Shown here: in pieces, positions 1 to 9,509 of the stretch
Layout of the letters: the number at the start of each line of letters is the position of its first letter
Numbering within the stretch: position 1 is the first letter of the stretch
Origin: Candidatus Zhuqueibacterota bacterium
GTDB lineage: Bacteria; Zhuqueibacterota; Zhuqueibacteria; Residuimicrobiales; Oceaniaggregativiventaceae
Length of the DNA stretch: 37,914 nucleotides
NCBI GenBank assembly: GCA_016929055.1
Contig: JAFGJN010000014.1
Coordinates: 1-37,914, forward strand
Direction: 5' to 3'
Notes under the pieces: model-generated
Told to the model about the DNA's origin: nothing
Databases searched by the model: none
Seen by the model: the letters and a program-made list of their open reading frames with translations, nothing else
Program-made: the position numbers and the translations under genes

Positions 1-489
1 CCTGACTTCCTCCGTCGGTTTTGCGGCTTTGCAGCTTGGCAGTGCACGCGGCTGCTGAATCGCTGTATCGCACAGCTGCTGCGATGGAGGCGATTCGCCC
101 TGCTCCGATACGCTCGATATCCGTTCCTTTTCATCTTGCAACGACTCTGCCCTCGAACCGCAGCCGTCTGCCGAGTTGCCCAACCTTTATGGAGCCAAAT
201 GCTGTGAAACGACGAGCAACTACCACCAGATAAAAGAACCTTCCCGATATGAGCAAAACGAATCAGGAGGGGGGACGACTGCTGACAGGCCAGTCCAAAT
301 CCTTGTCCCCGCTAAAAAACCTTTCTTGCAACTTGATATCACCTTTCCAACAAATGATGCCCATTTTCAGCTCAACCTCCCACTTTTGATTTGATCCCCA
401 AAGCGTCCGCCTCATACTTTTTTGACAGGAGCGAATAACCCGACCGGGCGGTTCGCTCAAGGCCCGTATATCTCTTTGGGAGGTTTACA

Positions 490-1552
490 ATGAAAATGTC
501 GTTTTTTCTCCTCATCTTGTTTGCCCTTGCTTCCTTTGCAGCAAATCCCGATCACGTACACACAATCAGCGGTGCGGTTTATGGTGTCCACCATCATGAC
601 GGCGAGGCGCACCTCGAGCCGCTCATTGCCGCCAACATCTATTGGAACAATACCACCATCGGCACAACAAGCGACGCTGATGGTCGGTTCACACTTGCCC
701 TCACATCGATGACGAATCAACTGATCGTTCGCTATGTGGGCTATGCAGCCGATACTCTCACGGTTGCACCGCATTCGCCGTTTCTCGAGATCCATTTGCA
801 AACCCTGCACACGCTGCAAGAGGTGACCGTTCATGCCGAAAAACCGCATACCCTGCATCATTTGCACGAGACGGTCAACACACAATCGATTACCCAACAG
901 GGATGTTGAAGAGGCAAGGAATGGCGGTCTGCAACTCTATCGGGAATTCCGGTTGGGAGAGGATCGTCCGGGTTCTCTGACGATCGATTTTTACCGCACC
1001 GAATTTCACAACCAGATCGTTGTCGATCTGGATTCGGACGTTCAAGCCATTCACGTATCCAACCTGGACGGTTGCGCGTTTTCCAACAGCGGTCAGATCG
1101 AATTCATAGTCACGGCCGCTCACGGCCTCGAGGTCACCGGCGCTTACCGTCTCAACGATGTCAAGTCGACCTCTGTGCACCGGTTGCGCGAGTTGCCGTT
1201 GAATCCTAGACACAAGGGGCTGGTCGCTCTATCGTACACGTGTCCCGGGCGCGCCTGGCGTTTCGACGTCACGACCCAATATACCGGCCGTACCCGATTG
1301 CCCGATACCGATGCCAATCCGCCCGAATTTCGCCTGGCTGGTATTTCTCCGGACTATGTCCAGATATTTGCCCAGATTACGCGCAAATTTTCAGCCCTTG
1401 AGCTCTACGCAGGCGTGGAAAATCTCGGCAACTTTCGCCAATCGCAGCCGATCCTGGCCTGGAGCGAGCCGTTCAGTCCTTATTTCGACTCGTCACAGAT
1501 TTGGGGGCCGACTGTGGGACGTCGTTTTTATTTGGGCCTGCGGTTGAACTAG
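490..1552 (+). pseudogene. TonB-dependent receptor remnant: N-terminal signal and carboxypeptidase-regulatory-like/TonB-box region (490-909) and C-terminal beta-barrel part (about 900-1552) in a different frame
   Basis: ORF 490-909 (ISGAVYGV...GTTSDADGRFTLAL...LQEVTVHAEK) is the typical start of a TonB receptor. ORF 833-1552 contains FRLGEDRPGSLTIDFYRTEFHNQIVVDLD...GVENLGNF...WGPTVGRRFYLGLRLN, a typical receptor C-terminus. The plug and most of the barrel are missing and the frame changes at about 900. Confidence 0.75.
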
Positions 1553-1662
1553 TCAGTTTTGCAGCGCACTCGAGTCCAGTTTGCAGGCCGGACTCGAATG
1601 CAGCTTCAATAAAATCATCTTTCGGCGGGTATCTAAATTCAGGGAATCGATTTGAAATCATT

Positions 1663-1688
1663 GGTGTCCGGTCGAACGACCGGACACC
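1663..1688. repeat. Perfect 12-bp inverted repeat (GGTGTCCGGTCG-AA-CGACCGGACACC)
   Basis: Direct reading; no T-tract follows on either strand. Confidence 0.9.
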
Positions 1689-2317
1689 AGCGATGTAAAA
1701 TATTTTATTGTCTTTTACAAAAAATAGTTGCGCTTTACTGGCATAATCGCTATTTTGATTTCAGTGAAATGAACGGTGTTCAAACGCTTTCGTGATTCTC
1801 CGGCATACTCGATCGCCTATGCTGCCGATGCAGGTAAGTGACGATACTCCCCAGAGCTGATCCGATACCGCGACCGACACACCGCCCCTGAGCCCAAACC
1901 TTCATTTCACCGACGCACAAACACATGCCCGTGAAACGGATTCAACGGAGACGATCTGTGGTTCCGAACGGTTATTTTGACGGAAGCGACGCGAAGCTTG
2001 GCGACAGTTTGTGGAAATGTTTGGGCGATCCATCCTACCCCGTTAATTGCCAAAATCCCAAAATCAGCTTGATTCCAGCTCTGTATTTTAAGGATCGCAG
2101 AGAGCTGTTCAGCGATCGAGCATCGCATAAGGGGTGATCCGGCACCGTTTCGCAAGGATTGTCGAGCAGGCAGATTGTGCTCTCATTTTCTCAGCTCAAG
2201 GCTGTAACAGCGAGTCGGTTTCATGCAATTCCTTTCACCGTTTCACATCTCCGGCACAAGAATCGTGCCGGCTTTTCAGAGATAGCCAACTCCCGTCTAT
2301 TCGCGACTCTGATGGTT

Positions 2318-2333
2318 GCGAAAACGTTTCCGC
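2318..2333. promoter_or_regulatory. Imperfect palindrome GCGAAAACGTTTCCGC resembling a LacI-family operator
   Basis: 14 of 16 positions are symmetric around a central CG; it lies just upstream of the AGGAGG RBS and ATG at 2354. Confidence 0.35.
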
Positions 2334-2353
2334 GCTAACCCAGGAGGACGGTT

Positions 2354-3391
2354 ATGATCGTGAAAGCCGATGCTCTGTTCTCTTTTCTCACCCGCTGCGC
2401 CAAAGAGGAACTCTCGCCTTATTCCCAGGTTTTCTTTCCCCTGCGGCCGACGACTCACCCCGATACACTGGTATTAAGCGACAACCCCGATCTCGGAACT
2501 CTGGAAATTGATTCCTATCGCCCGGTCGATCCGGTCAAGCTCTTGCTTTATTCGGTGCGCGAACGGGTTTATCCCGAAATTCGCAATGTTCCTGAACGAT
2601 TGATCGTCGGCGTCAAGGCCTGTGATCTCCGCGCCGTCGAGGTGCTGGATCGTGCCATGATCAATGATGATTTCACTGATCCTTCTTATGCCGCCTGGCG
2701 CAAAGCGACAACGCTCGTTTCCTGCGACTGCACAGCAACCGCCCCGACCTGTCATTGTACCCTGGTCGACGGCAAACCTTACGCCGAGAGCGGATTTGAC
2801 GCCAATCTCTCCCGCCTGGGCGACGAATTTTTGCTGACCGCAACAACAGAGAAAGGCAAAGCGTTCGTTCAGGCGCTTCAGGACTTTACTTCACTTGCCG
2901 CCGCCACCAGGGAATCCAAGATAGAGGTGACGAAAAATCGCGAACAGATGATTCAACAGGTCGATCGACAAAATGCCGATCTGAAGCGTTCGAGGGATTA
3001 TACGGCGATGCGCAAAGTAAAGGAGCAGCCGTGGGAGATCGAATCCAAAGAATGTGTCGGATGCGGCGCCTGCACTCATATTTGCCCAACCTGTTATTGC
3101 CTGATCCTGAACGATGAAAGCCAGGGCAAACGCTTTGTCAAGGTGCGCAGTTACGACTCGTGTCAATGGAATGGCTATGCCCGAGTCGCCGGCGGTGGCA
3201 CACCCCGGCCAAAGATGACCGAGCGATTTCGCAATCGCTATTTGTGCAAGTTCGATTATATGCCGAGCAATTTCGACCGTCTCGGCTGCACTGGCTGTGG
3301 CCGCTGTACCGATGCTTGTCCGGCCAAAATCGATTTCCGCAGTGCGGTGCAAATGATCCTCAAAGCCGGCACGCTTGAACAGACCAGATGA
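2354..3391 (+). CDS. 4Fe-4S protein, sulfhydrogenase beta-subunit/HydB-AsrA-like
   Basis: AGGAGG RBS; two cluster motifs CVGCGACTHICP and CTGCGRCTDACP; family-typical N-terminal region. Confidence 0.85.
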   Translation: MIVKADALFSFLTRCAKEELSPYSQVFFPLRPTTHPDTLVLSDNPDLGTLEIDSYRPVDPVKLLLYSVRERVYPEIRNVPERLIVGVKACDLRAVEVLDRAMINDDFTDPSYAAWRKATTLVSCDCTATAPTCHCTLVDGKPYAESGFDANLSRLGDEFLLTATTEKGKAFVQALQDFTSLAAATRESKIEVTKNREQMIQQVDRQNADLKRSRDYTAMRKVKEQPWEIESKECVGCGACTHICPTCYCLILNDESQGKRFVKVRSYDSCQWNGYARVAGGGTPRPKMTERFRNRYLCKFDYMPSNFDRLGCTGCGRCTDACPAKIDFRSAVQMILKAGTLEQTR

Positions 3392-3420
3392 TCAAAAGCA
3401 AAAGGGAGGAGGGGTCTCTG

Positions 3421-4242
3421 ATGAGCAATCCCTACCGCGTCATTTCGGCGAGTATCACAGAAGTGATACAGGAATCGCCGCTGATCCGGACATTAAAGCT
3501 TTTGCCGGAGGAACCCATAGTTTTTAAAACCGGACAGTTCGTCGAGCTCTCCATTCCCAATATCGGCGAAGGTCCATTTACGCCCTCTTCGTCCCATTAC
3601 ATCTCCGACCGCATGGATATCACCATCATGAAAACCGGTTTTGTCACCGATTATGTCCACCGGGCGCAGGTCGGCGATACGGTCGGGTTGCGGGGCCCTT
3701 ACGGCAGCCACTATCCGCTTGAAAAATTCGATGGTAAGGATGTGCTGATCCTCGGTGGCGGTTGCGGTCTCGCCCCGCTGCGGTCGCTTTTTCTTACCCT
3801 GCTGCACGATGTCGACCGCTACAAAAGCATCACCTTTTTTGCCGGCGCCAAGTCTCCCCAGGATTGCATCTACAAGGATCAGGTGAGCGGTTGGCGCCAG
3901 TTTCCAACCGTTCGTTTTGTCCGATCCGTCGACGCGGTACCGGAAGGCCAGGAATGGAATGAAGATGTCGGGCTGGTCACCAAACTGCTCGCTAACCTCG
4001 ATATCGATCCAAAGACCAATCCCGCCATTGTCTGCGGTCCGCCTCTGATGATGAAATTCGGCACCCTGGAACTGCTGAAAAACGGTTTCAAGGAATCCAA
4101 TATCTATCTCTCCATGGAAAAAAAGATGTACTGCGGTTTTGGCCAATGCCGTCACTGCGTCATGGGCCCCTATTATGCCTGCAAAGACGGCCCGGTATTT
4201 ACCTATGAAAGCATAAAAAACGAGGAGGGCATTTGGGAATGA
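3421..4242 (+). CDS. FAD/NAD(P)-binding 2Fe-2S oxidoreductase, hydrogenase gamma-subunit (HydG-like)
   Basis: Ferredoxin reductase-like fold motifs (GGGCGLAPLRSL, CGPPLMM) and C-terminal CGFGQCRHC...C cluster. Start set at 3421 after AGGGAGGAGG rather than at 3388. Confidence 0.85.
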   Translation: MSNPYRVISASITEVIQESPLIRTLKLLPEEPIVFKTGQFVELSIPNIGEGPFTPSSSHYISDRMDITIMKTGFVTDYVHRAQVGDTVGLRGPYGSHYPLEKFDGKDVLILGGGCGLAPLRSLFLTLLHDVDRYKSITFFAGAKSPQDCIYKDQVSGWRQFPTVRFVRSVDAVPEGQEWNEDVGLVTKLLANLDIDPKTNPAIVCGPPLMMKFGTLELLKNGFKESNIYLSMEKKMYCGFGQCRHCVMGPYYACKDGPVFTYESIKNEEGIWE

Positions 4243-4742
4243 AACGATTGTTTATCGACGTCCCGGAGCTGCTCCGCACCGGCACCTCGCCCGAATCCAT
4301 TCGCTGCGAATATCTTTTTCATCGCAAAAACAACGGTCCTTTTTCCCTGCTCGAAGTGGCCGAGTTTGCGTCGTATTGTCGTCAATGCACCGACGCTTTT
4401 TGCGTCATCGCTTGTCCGACCGAAGCGCTCGAACGTCTCTCTTCAGGAACGATCAAACGCTACAATATGCGCTGTGTCGGTTGCAAAAGCTGCATCCTGG
4501 CCTGTCCCTTTGGCACCATCTTTCCACAAGTGATCAATTATGTCACCGCCCAATGCGATTTTTGCCTCAATCAACTGGAACAGGATGCCGATTACATCCC
4601 CGAATGCGTCAAAACAGCACCGGCCCAGACGTTTCGAATGATTGAAATCGATGAGGACAAACCGGAGGAACAGGTTTTTCTCGTCGGCGAACATTTGGCG
4701 GTCAAAAGCCCGAACTGGCGTAAAAAGGAGGGGCGGATATGA
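4239..4742 (+). CDS. 4Fe-4S electron-transfer subunit, CooF/HycB/HydN-like
   Basis: CRQCTDAFCVIACP, CVGCKSCILACP and CDFC...C motifs; ATGA overlap with the upstream gene. Confidence 0.85.
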   Translation: MKRLFIDVPELLRTGTSPESIRCEYLFHRKNNGPFSLLEVAEFASYCRQCTDAFCVIACPTEALERLSSGTIKRYNMRCVGCKSCILACPFGTIFPQVINYVTAQCDFCLNQLEQDADYIPECVKTAPAQTFRMIEIDEDKPEEQVFLVGEHLAVKSPNWRKKEGRI

Positions 4743-5668
4743 GTCTGCTGACGCTGTTTTATTTGCTCATTTTTCCGGGCCTGTTGTTTACCGCCGTTCT
4801 TGGCCTGTCGGTGGGATGGGTTGACCGCAAACTTTCGGCCCGCTTTCAATTCCGGGTCGGACCACCGTTTTTTCAGAATTTTTATGATTTTATCAAACTT
4901 TTGGGCAAAGAGACCCTGATTGTACGCGATTCGGTCCAATCGCTCTTTATCGCCGCTCCCTTGATCGCTTTTGCCGCGCTGGTGTGCATCTCGGCGTTGA
5001 TCGGCGTCGCGCTCTTTTTCGGTGCCAGCTTTATCGGCGACTTGTATGTGCTTATGTATCTGCTGATGGTCTATTCTGTCATGGTCATCCTCGGCGGTTC
5101 CGCCACCGGCAATGTCTATTCCAGCATCGGTGCCGGACGCGAGATGAAACTCTTGCTTGCCGATGAACTTGCTTTTATCCTGGTCTGCCTGGTTCCGATC
5201 GTCAAGGCCGGGTACGAAATTCGCCTGAGCGAAATTCTCTCTGCCCAACAACTGGGCGGCGCCTTTATCGCTTCACCTTCCGGTATCCTCGCTTTTCTTA
5301 TCGCGCTGATCTGCATTCAGGCAAAAATGGCGCTGCCACCCTTTAATATTCCGGAAGCCGAAACCGAGATTGTCGAAGGCCCCTTTATGGAATACTCGGG
5401 ACCGCCGCTTGCTTTCTGGAAGCTTAACCATTTCATGATGTATGTTTTTTATCCGTTTCTTCTGATCCTGCTTTTTCTCGGTGGTTTTTCTGCCGGAGGA
5501 TGGGGTGTGCTCTGGTTTATCCTCAAATATTTGCTTATCGTCGTGGTCATGATCATTATTAAAAATACCAATCCGCGCGTGCGCATCGATACTGCGCTGC
5601 ATTTTTTCTGGAACATCGCCTTTCCCGTCAGTCTTGTCGCATTGATTCTCGCCGTATTAGGAGTCTAA
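4739..5668 (+). CDS. Membrane anchor subunit, NuoH/MbhM/EchB-like
   Basis: RVGPPFFQNFYDFIKLLGKE and PFNIPEAETEIVEGPFMEYSGPPLA are NuoH-family signatures. Confidence 0.9.
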   Translation: MSLLTLFYLLIFPGLLFTAVLGLSVGWVDRKLSARFQFRVGPPFFQNFYDFIKLLGKETLIVRDSVQSLFIAAPLIAFAALVCISALIGVALFFGASFIGDLYVLMYLLMVYSVMVILGGSATGNVYSSIGAGREMKLLLADELAFILVCLVPIVKAGYEIRLSEILSAQQLGGAFIASPSGILAFLIALICIQAKMALPPFNIPEAETEIVEGPFMEYSGPPLAFWKLNHFMMYVFYPFLLILLFLGGFSAGGWGVLWFILKYLLIVVVMIIIKNTNPRVRIDTALHFFWNIAFPVSLVALILAVLGV

Positions 5669-5670
5669 AT

Positions 5671-6090
5671 ATGGGATGGTACAACAAACGCCTGGCCAAA
5701 TCGATCTGGGTCTTTCATATCAGCGGATCGCCGTGCAACAACTGCGACATTGAAATTCTCGATTTGCTGACGCCCCGATACGACTTGGAACGCATGGGAA
5801 TCAAACTGGTCGGATCGATTCGCCATGCCGATGTTCTCCTGGTCACAGGAATCTTTAATCAAAAAGTCGCCCCCAAAATTGCGCATATCTACAAGCAGGC
5901 ACCCAAGCCGATATTTGTCGTAGCAATCGGGACTTGTCCCACTTCCGGCTGTTGCTTCAAGGATAGCTATAATATAACAGCCAAACGAGAGGATGTGATT
6001 CCCATCGATCTCTATATACCCGGTTGTCCGCCAAAACCCGAGTCGATGATCGAGGGTGTGGCCAAGCTGGTGGAGGTGCTCAATGGATAA
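5671..6090 (+). CDS. Hydrogenase small subunit, NuoB/MbhJ/EchC-like
   Basis: SPCNNCDIEILDLL...GTCPTSGCCF...YIPGCPPKPE, proximal [4Fe-4S] ligands. Confidence 0.9.
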   Translation: MGWYNKRLAKSIWVFHISGSPCNNCDIEILDLLTPRYDLERMGIKLVGSIRHADVLLVTGIFNQKVAPKIAHIYKQAPKPIFVVAIGTCPTSGCCFKDSYNITAKREDVIPIDLYIPGCPPKPESMIEGVAKLVEVLNG

Positions 6091-6514
6091 AATGGATCAA
6101 TTCATCGTCGATATGGGAGACTTGATCGGCAAAACTGTGCGCAAGAAGAAACGGCTCTATTTTCAAGTCAAACAGGAAAATTTGCGCCAAGTCGCCGGTA
6201 TTCTTTTCAATCGTATGAAATGCCGGTTATCGACGGCCACCGCCACGGAAACTTTTCATCACATCGAAGTGCTCTATCATTTTTCGCACGATGCAACAGG
6301 GGATTATTTTTGTCCGCGTATCCTGATTGACGACAAAAAAAATCCCCGGGTTGACTCGATTGCGCCAGTGATCAAAGGAGCGGAGTGGATCGAGCGCGAG
6401 ATGTTTGATTTCTGGGGAATCGATTTTGTTGGTCATCCCCATTTGCAGCGCCTTTTGGCCAAGGATCATCCGCAAGGGCTGGACCAGCCGCTTCGATTCA
6501 GGAGGGATAGATGA
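6083..6514 (+). CDS. NuoC/MbhK-like 30 kDa subunit
   Basis: Position between NuoB- and NuoD-like genes; region IERE(M)FDFWGIDFVGHPHLQRLL is typical. Start moved to 6083. Confidence 0.85.
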   Translation: MDKMDQFIVDMGDLIGKTVRKKKRLYFQVKQENLRQVAGILFNRMKCRLSTATATETFHHIEVLYHFSHDATGDYFCPRILIDDKKNPRVDSIAPVIKGAEWIEREMFDFWGIDFVGHPHLQRLLAKDHPQGLDQPLRFRRDR

Positions 6515-7698
6515 GCACAAACCAAATTCCGGTCGGGCCTTTTCACCCACTCTTGGAAGAGGCCGAATATTTCAACATCAAGGTGGAAGGGGAGACCGTC
6601 GTCGATATCGAAATGGATATCGGGTGGATGCATCGGGGACACGAGTTCATTTCCGAGCAAAAGACCTTTACCCAGTCCATTTTTCTGGTCGAGCGTATTT
6701 GCGGTATTTGTTCAACATCCCACCCGATCGCTTGCGTCCATGCGGTCGAAGACATCGACAACATCGATATTCCTCTGCGGGCGCGCTATATTCGCACGTT
6801 GATCGGTGAACTGGAGCGCATTCACAGCCACCTGCTCTGGCTTGGTTTGGCTGGCCATTTTATCGGCTACGATACCCTGTGGATGTGGGCATGGAAGTAT
6901 CGCGAACCGGTACTGCAGATGTTTGAAATCATCTCCGGCAACCGCAACCATTACGGGATGATGCGCGTCGGCGGCGTGGCGCGCGACGTGGATCCCGATG
7001 CTTTGCCGGCGCTGCTCAAGATCCTCGATGAAATCGACGCCAAGATGGAGATGATCGCCAAAGCGGCCAACGATGATCCGGTACTCAAGAGCCGACTCAA
7101 GGGCGTGGGCGTGCTATCGCATCGGGACGCCATCGACTATTGCGCCGTCGGTCCCACCGCTCGAGCTTCCGGCGTCAAAACCGACGTGCGTAAAGATGAA
7201 CCCACAGACGCCTATGATCTCGTCGACTTTGAGGTCATTGTCACTCAGGCGGGCGATGTCTATGACAAAACTGTTGTGCGTCTGCTTGAAATCATGGAAT
7301 CGAGCAAGATCATACGCCAGTGTCTAGAAAAGTTGCGAAGCGTCTCGGGGCCGATTGTCAATAATGTCAAAGAGATCTCCCCGGGCGAAGGAATCGGACG
7401 ATACGAGGCACCGCGCGGCGAGGTTTTTCATTATATGCGCTCCGATGGCTCCAATCGCCCGATTCGCCACAAAGTCCGTGCGCCCAGCTTTGTGAACATT
7501 CCCACCTTTACCGCTTCCTGCAAAGGAATTCCTTTGGCCGATGCCCTGATCACCTTGGCGTCGGTTGATCCGTGCTATTGTTGTACCGAGCGCGCCATAC
7601 GCGTGGTCGGCCATGCGGAACAGGCTGAATCAATCGATCTGTTGCGTTTATCCCGTGAAAAGACAGAACGAATCAGGAGAACCATTCATGGAGCCTAG
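6511..7698 (+). CDS. Group 4 [NiFe] hydrogenase large subunit, NuoD/MbhL-like
   Basis: N-terminal RICGICSTSH and C-terminal DPCYCCTER retain both Ni-binding CxxC pairs; 34-residue tail after CTER. Confidence 0.92.
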   Translation: MSTNQIPVGPFHPLLEEAEYFNIKVEGETVVDIEMDIGWMHRGHEFISEQKTFTQSIFLVERICGICSTSHPIACVHAVEDIDNIDIPLRARYIRTLIGELERIHSHLLWLGLAGHFIGYDTLWMWAWKYREPVLQMFEIISGNRNHYGMMRVGGVARDVDPDALPALLKILDEIDAKMEMIAKAANDDPVLKSRLKGVGVLSHRDAIDYCAVGPTARASGVKTDVRKDEPTDAYDLVDFEVIVTQAGDVYDKTVVRLLEIMESSKIIRQCLEKLRSVSGPIVNNVKEISPGEGIGRYEAPRGEVFHYMRSDGSNRPIRHKVRAPSFVNIPTFTASCKGIPLADALITLASVDPCYCCTERAIRVVGHAEQAESIDLLRLSREKTERIRRTIHGA

Positions 7699-9508
7699 TG
7701 CGCTGATCTACTTTTTGGTCATTCCGGCCGCGGTTTCATTGATCAATTTGCTCCTGCCGGTTCGGGCTGCAAAAGCGCTGACGGTTATAGCCCTGCTCTA
7801 CCTGTTGGTGCGGTCGATCCACAGCCTGTCCCATCTGCCACTGCTTTCCGAGTGCGGGTTATGGGGAGCCGATCGGTTGGCCGCGTTTGTGTTGCTGTTT
7901 GTGCATATTCTCTCTTTGGTCATCCTCGTTTTTTCACTCAAAGGGGTGCGGAGCGAAATCCAGAGAGCCTTTTTTGTTCTCTATCCTCTGACCGTAGCCT
8001 TTTGCAACGGGGTTTTGCTCAGCCAGCATACCATCGCTTTTATCATTTTTTGGGGATTGTCCGGTCTGAGCCTTTACTTTTTTGCCCTGATGGGTCAAGG
8101 CGACTCTTATTCTCAGACCGCGAAAAAAACCTTTATCATCATCGGCGGCAGCGATGTTTTCCTGATCTTCGGTTTCATTCTCCTGGCTGCCAGGTTGCCG
8201 GTCAAGGAATGGAACCTGTCGGCCTTGCAGATGCAGAGCGGTGATCCACTTTACTATCTCGCGTTCTTTTCTTTGCTGATCGCCGTCCTGGCCAAGGCCG
8301 GAGGATTTCCGTTGCACAGTTGGGTGCCGGATTTTAGCAAAACATCGCCGATCGAATCCACTGCGTTTTTACCTTCATCGCTCGACAAATTGCTCGGCAT
8401 CTTTTTACTCGCCCGTATGATGACTGCATTTTTCGCGGTTGAATTGATCGTCAAAATGATTATTATCAGTATAGGCGCCATAACGGTGGTTGGCGCGGTT
8501 ATGATGGCCATTATGCAACCCAATGCTCGACGACTGCTCGGTTACAGTACCGTCAGTCAGGTAGGGTATATGCTCATGGGTGTCGGTAGCGGCAATCCAA
8601 TCGCTTTTGCCGGCGGTCTGTTCCATATGGTCAACCATACCCTGTACAAGTCCAATCTCTTTCTCTCGCTCGGTTCGGTAGAGAAACAGACAGGAAGCAG
8701 CGAGTTCCGAGATCTTGGCGGAATAGCCAAAGGTATGCCTCTGACCTTTCTTATGGCATTGATCGGCTCACTGGCCATATCCGGTATTCCTCCGTTCAGT
8801 GGATTCTATTCCAAGTGGATGATCTACCAGGGTTTGCTCGAACAAACAAAAACCCTGCCGGCAGGATATCAGATCTGGATGTTGATTTGTCTTTTGCTGG
8901 CCATCTTTGGCAGCGCTCTGACGCTGGCCTGTTTTGTCAAATTTTTGCACGCAGTCTTTCTCGGCCGCAACCCGGGTCGGGAAAAGATCCACGAAGCCCC
9001 TGCTAATCAATGGTTGGCGACCGGCATTTTTGCTCTTTTCTGTATCGTTTTCGGCCTTTTTGCCGCTGCTCTGCCGCTCAAACGGTTGATCATTCCGGTT
9101 CTCGCCGAGCTGGGTATCGCCGCCGATCTCTCCCTGATCGGGTATTACGATCCCTTGCTATTAACAGGATTGTTTGCGATCGTCTTTTTGATCGGATGGG
9201 TCGTCTACCGCGCCACACGCGTGGTTCGCTATGATGAAATCTATCTGGGGGGCATGGCGGCAGAAACGCGTTTTCGCGTCAGCGGCGTTGATTTTTATCG
9301 CGAAATTAGACAAATGCCCCTGTTGCAGACCATTTATACGGCAGCCGAAAAAAAATACTGCGATATCTATGAGCTGGGGAGTAAGGGCACCTTTTTCTTT
9401 TCCGGGATACTGCAAAAATTGCATCCCGGGCTTTTACAGTGGTATCTGTTCTATATACTCCTCGGTCTATTGCTTCTCTTACTGATCACGATCAATATCG
9501 GAGGATGA
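7688..9508 (+). CDS. NuoL/MrpA-N-like antiporter-type membrane subunit
   Basis: AKAGGFPLHSWVPDF, VGYMLMGVG and AGGLFHMVNHTLYKS motifs. Start ATG 7688 overlaps the end of the large-subunit gene. Confidence 0.85.
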   Translation: MEPSALIYFLVIPAAVSLINLLLPVRAAKALTVIALLYLLVRSIHSLSHLPLLSECGLWGADRLAAFVLLFVHILSLVILVFSLKGVRSEIQRAFFVLYPLTVAFCNGVLLSQHTIAFIIFWGLSGLSLYFFALMGQGDSYSQTAKKTFIIIGGSDVFLIFGFILLAARLPVKEWNLSALQMQSGDPLYYLAFFSLLIAVLAKAGGFPLHSWVPDFSKTSPIESTAFLPSSLDKLLGIFLLARMMTAFFAVELIVKMIIISIGAITVVGAVMMAIMQPNARRLLGYSTVSQVGYMLMGVGSGNPIAFAGGLFHMVNHTLYKSNLFLSLGSVEKQTGSSEFRDLGGIAKGMPLTFLMALIGSLAISGIPPFSGFYSKWMIYQGLLEQTKTLPAGYQIWMLICLLLAIFGSALTLACFVKFLHAVFLGRNPGREKIHEAPANQWLATGIFALFCIVFGLFAAALPLKRLIIPVLAELGIAADLSLIGYYDPLLLTGLFAIVFLIGWVVYRATRVVRYDEIYLGGMAAETRFRVSGVDFYREIRQMPLLQTIYTAAEKKYCDIYELGSKGTFFFSGILQKLHPGLLQWYLFYILLGLLLLLLITINIGG

Positions 9509-9509
9509 C

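Noticed and set aside
1-460. Short ORFs 21-233, 176-394, 263-460 and an open minus-strand frame running off the left edge
   Set aside because: No domain features; could be the end of a truncated gene but not supportable from this window.
2134-2511. 125-aa plus-strand ORF
   Set aside because: Overlaps the start of the HydB-like gene in another frame and shows no protein-like features.
3493-4155. 220-aa minus-strand ORF
   Set aside because: Antisense shadow of the HydG-like gene.
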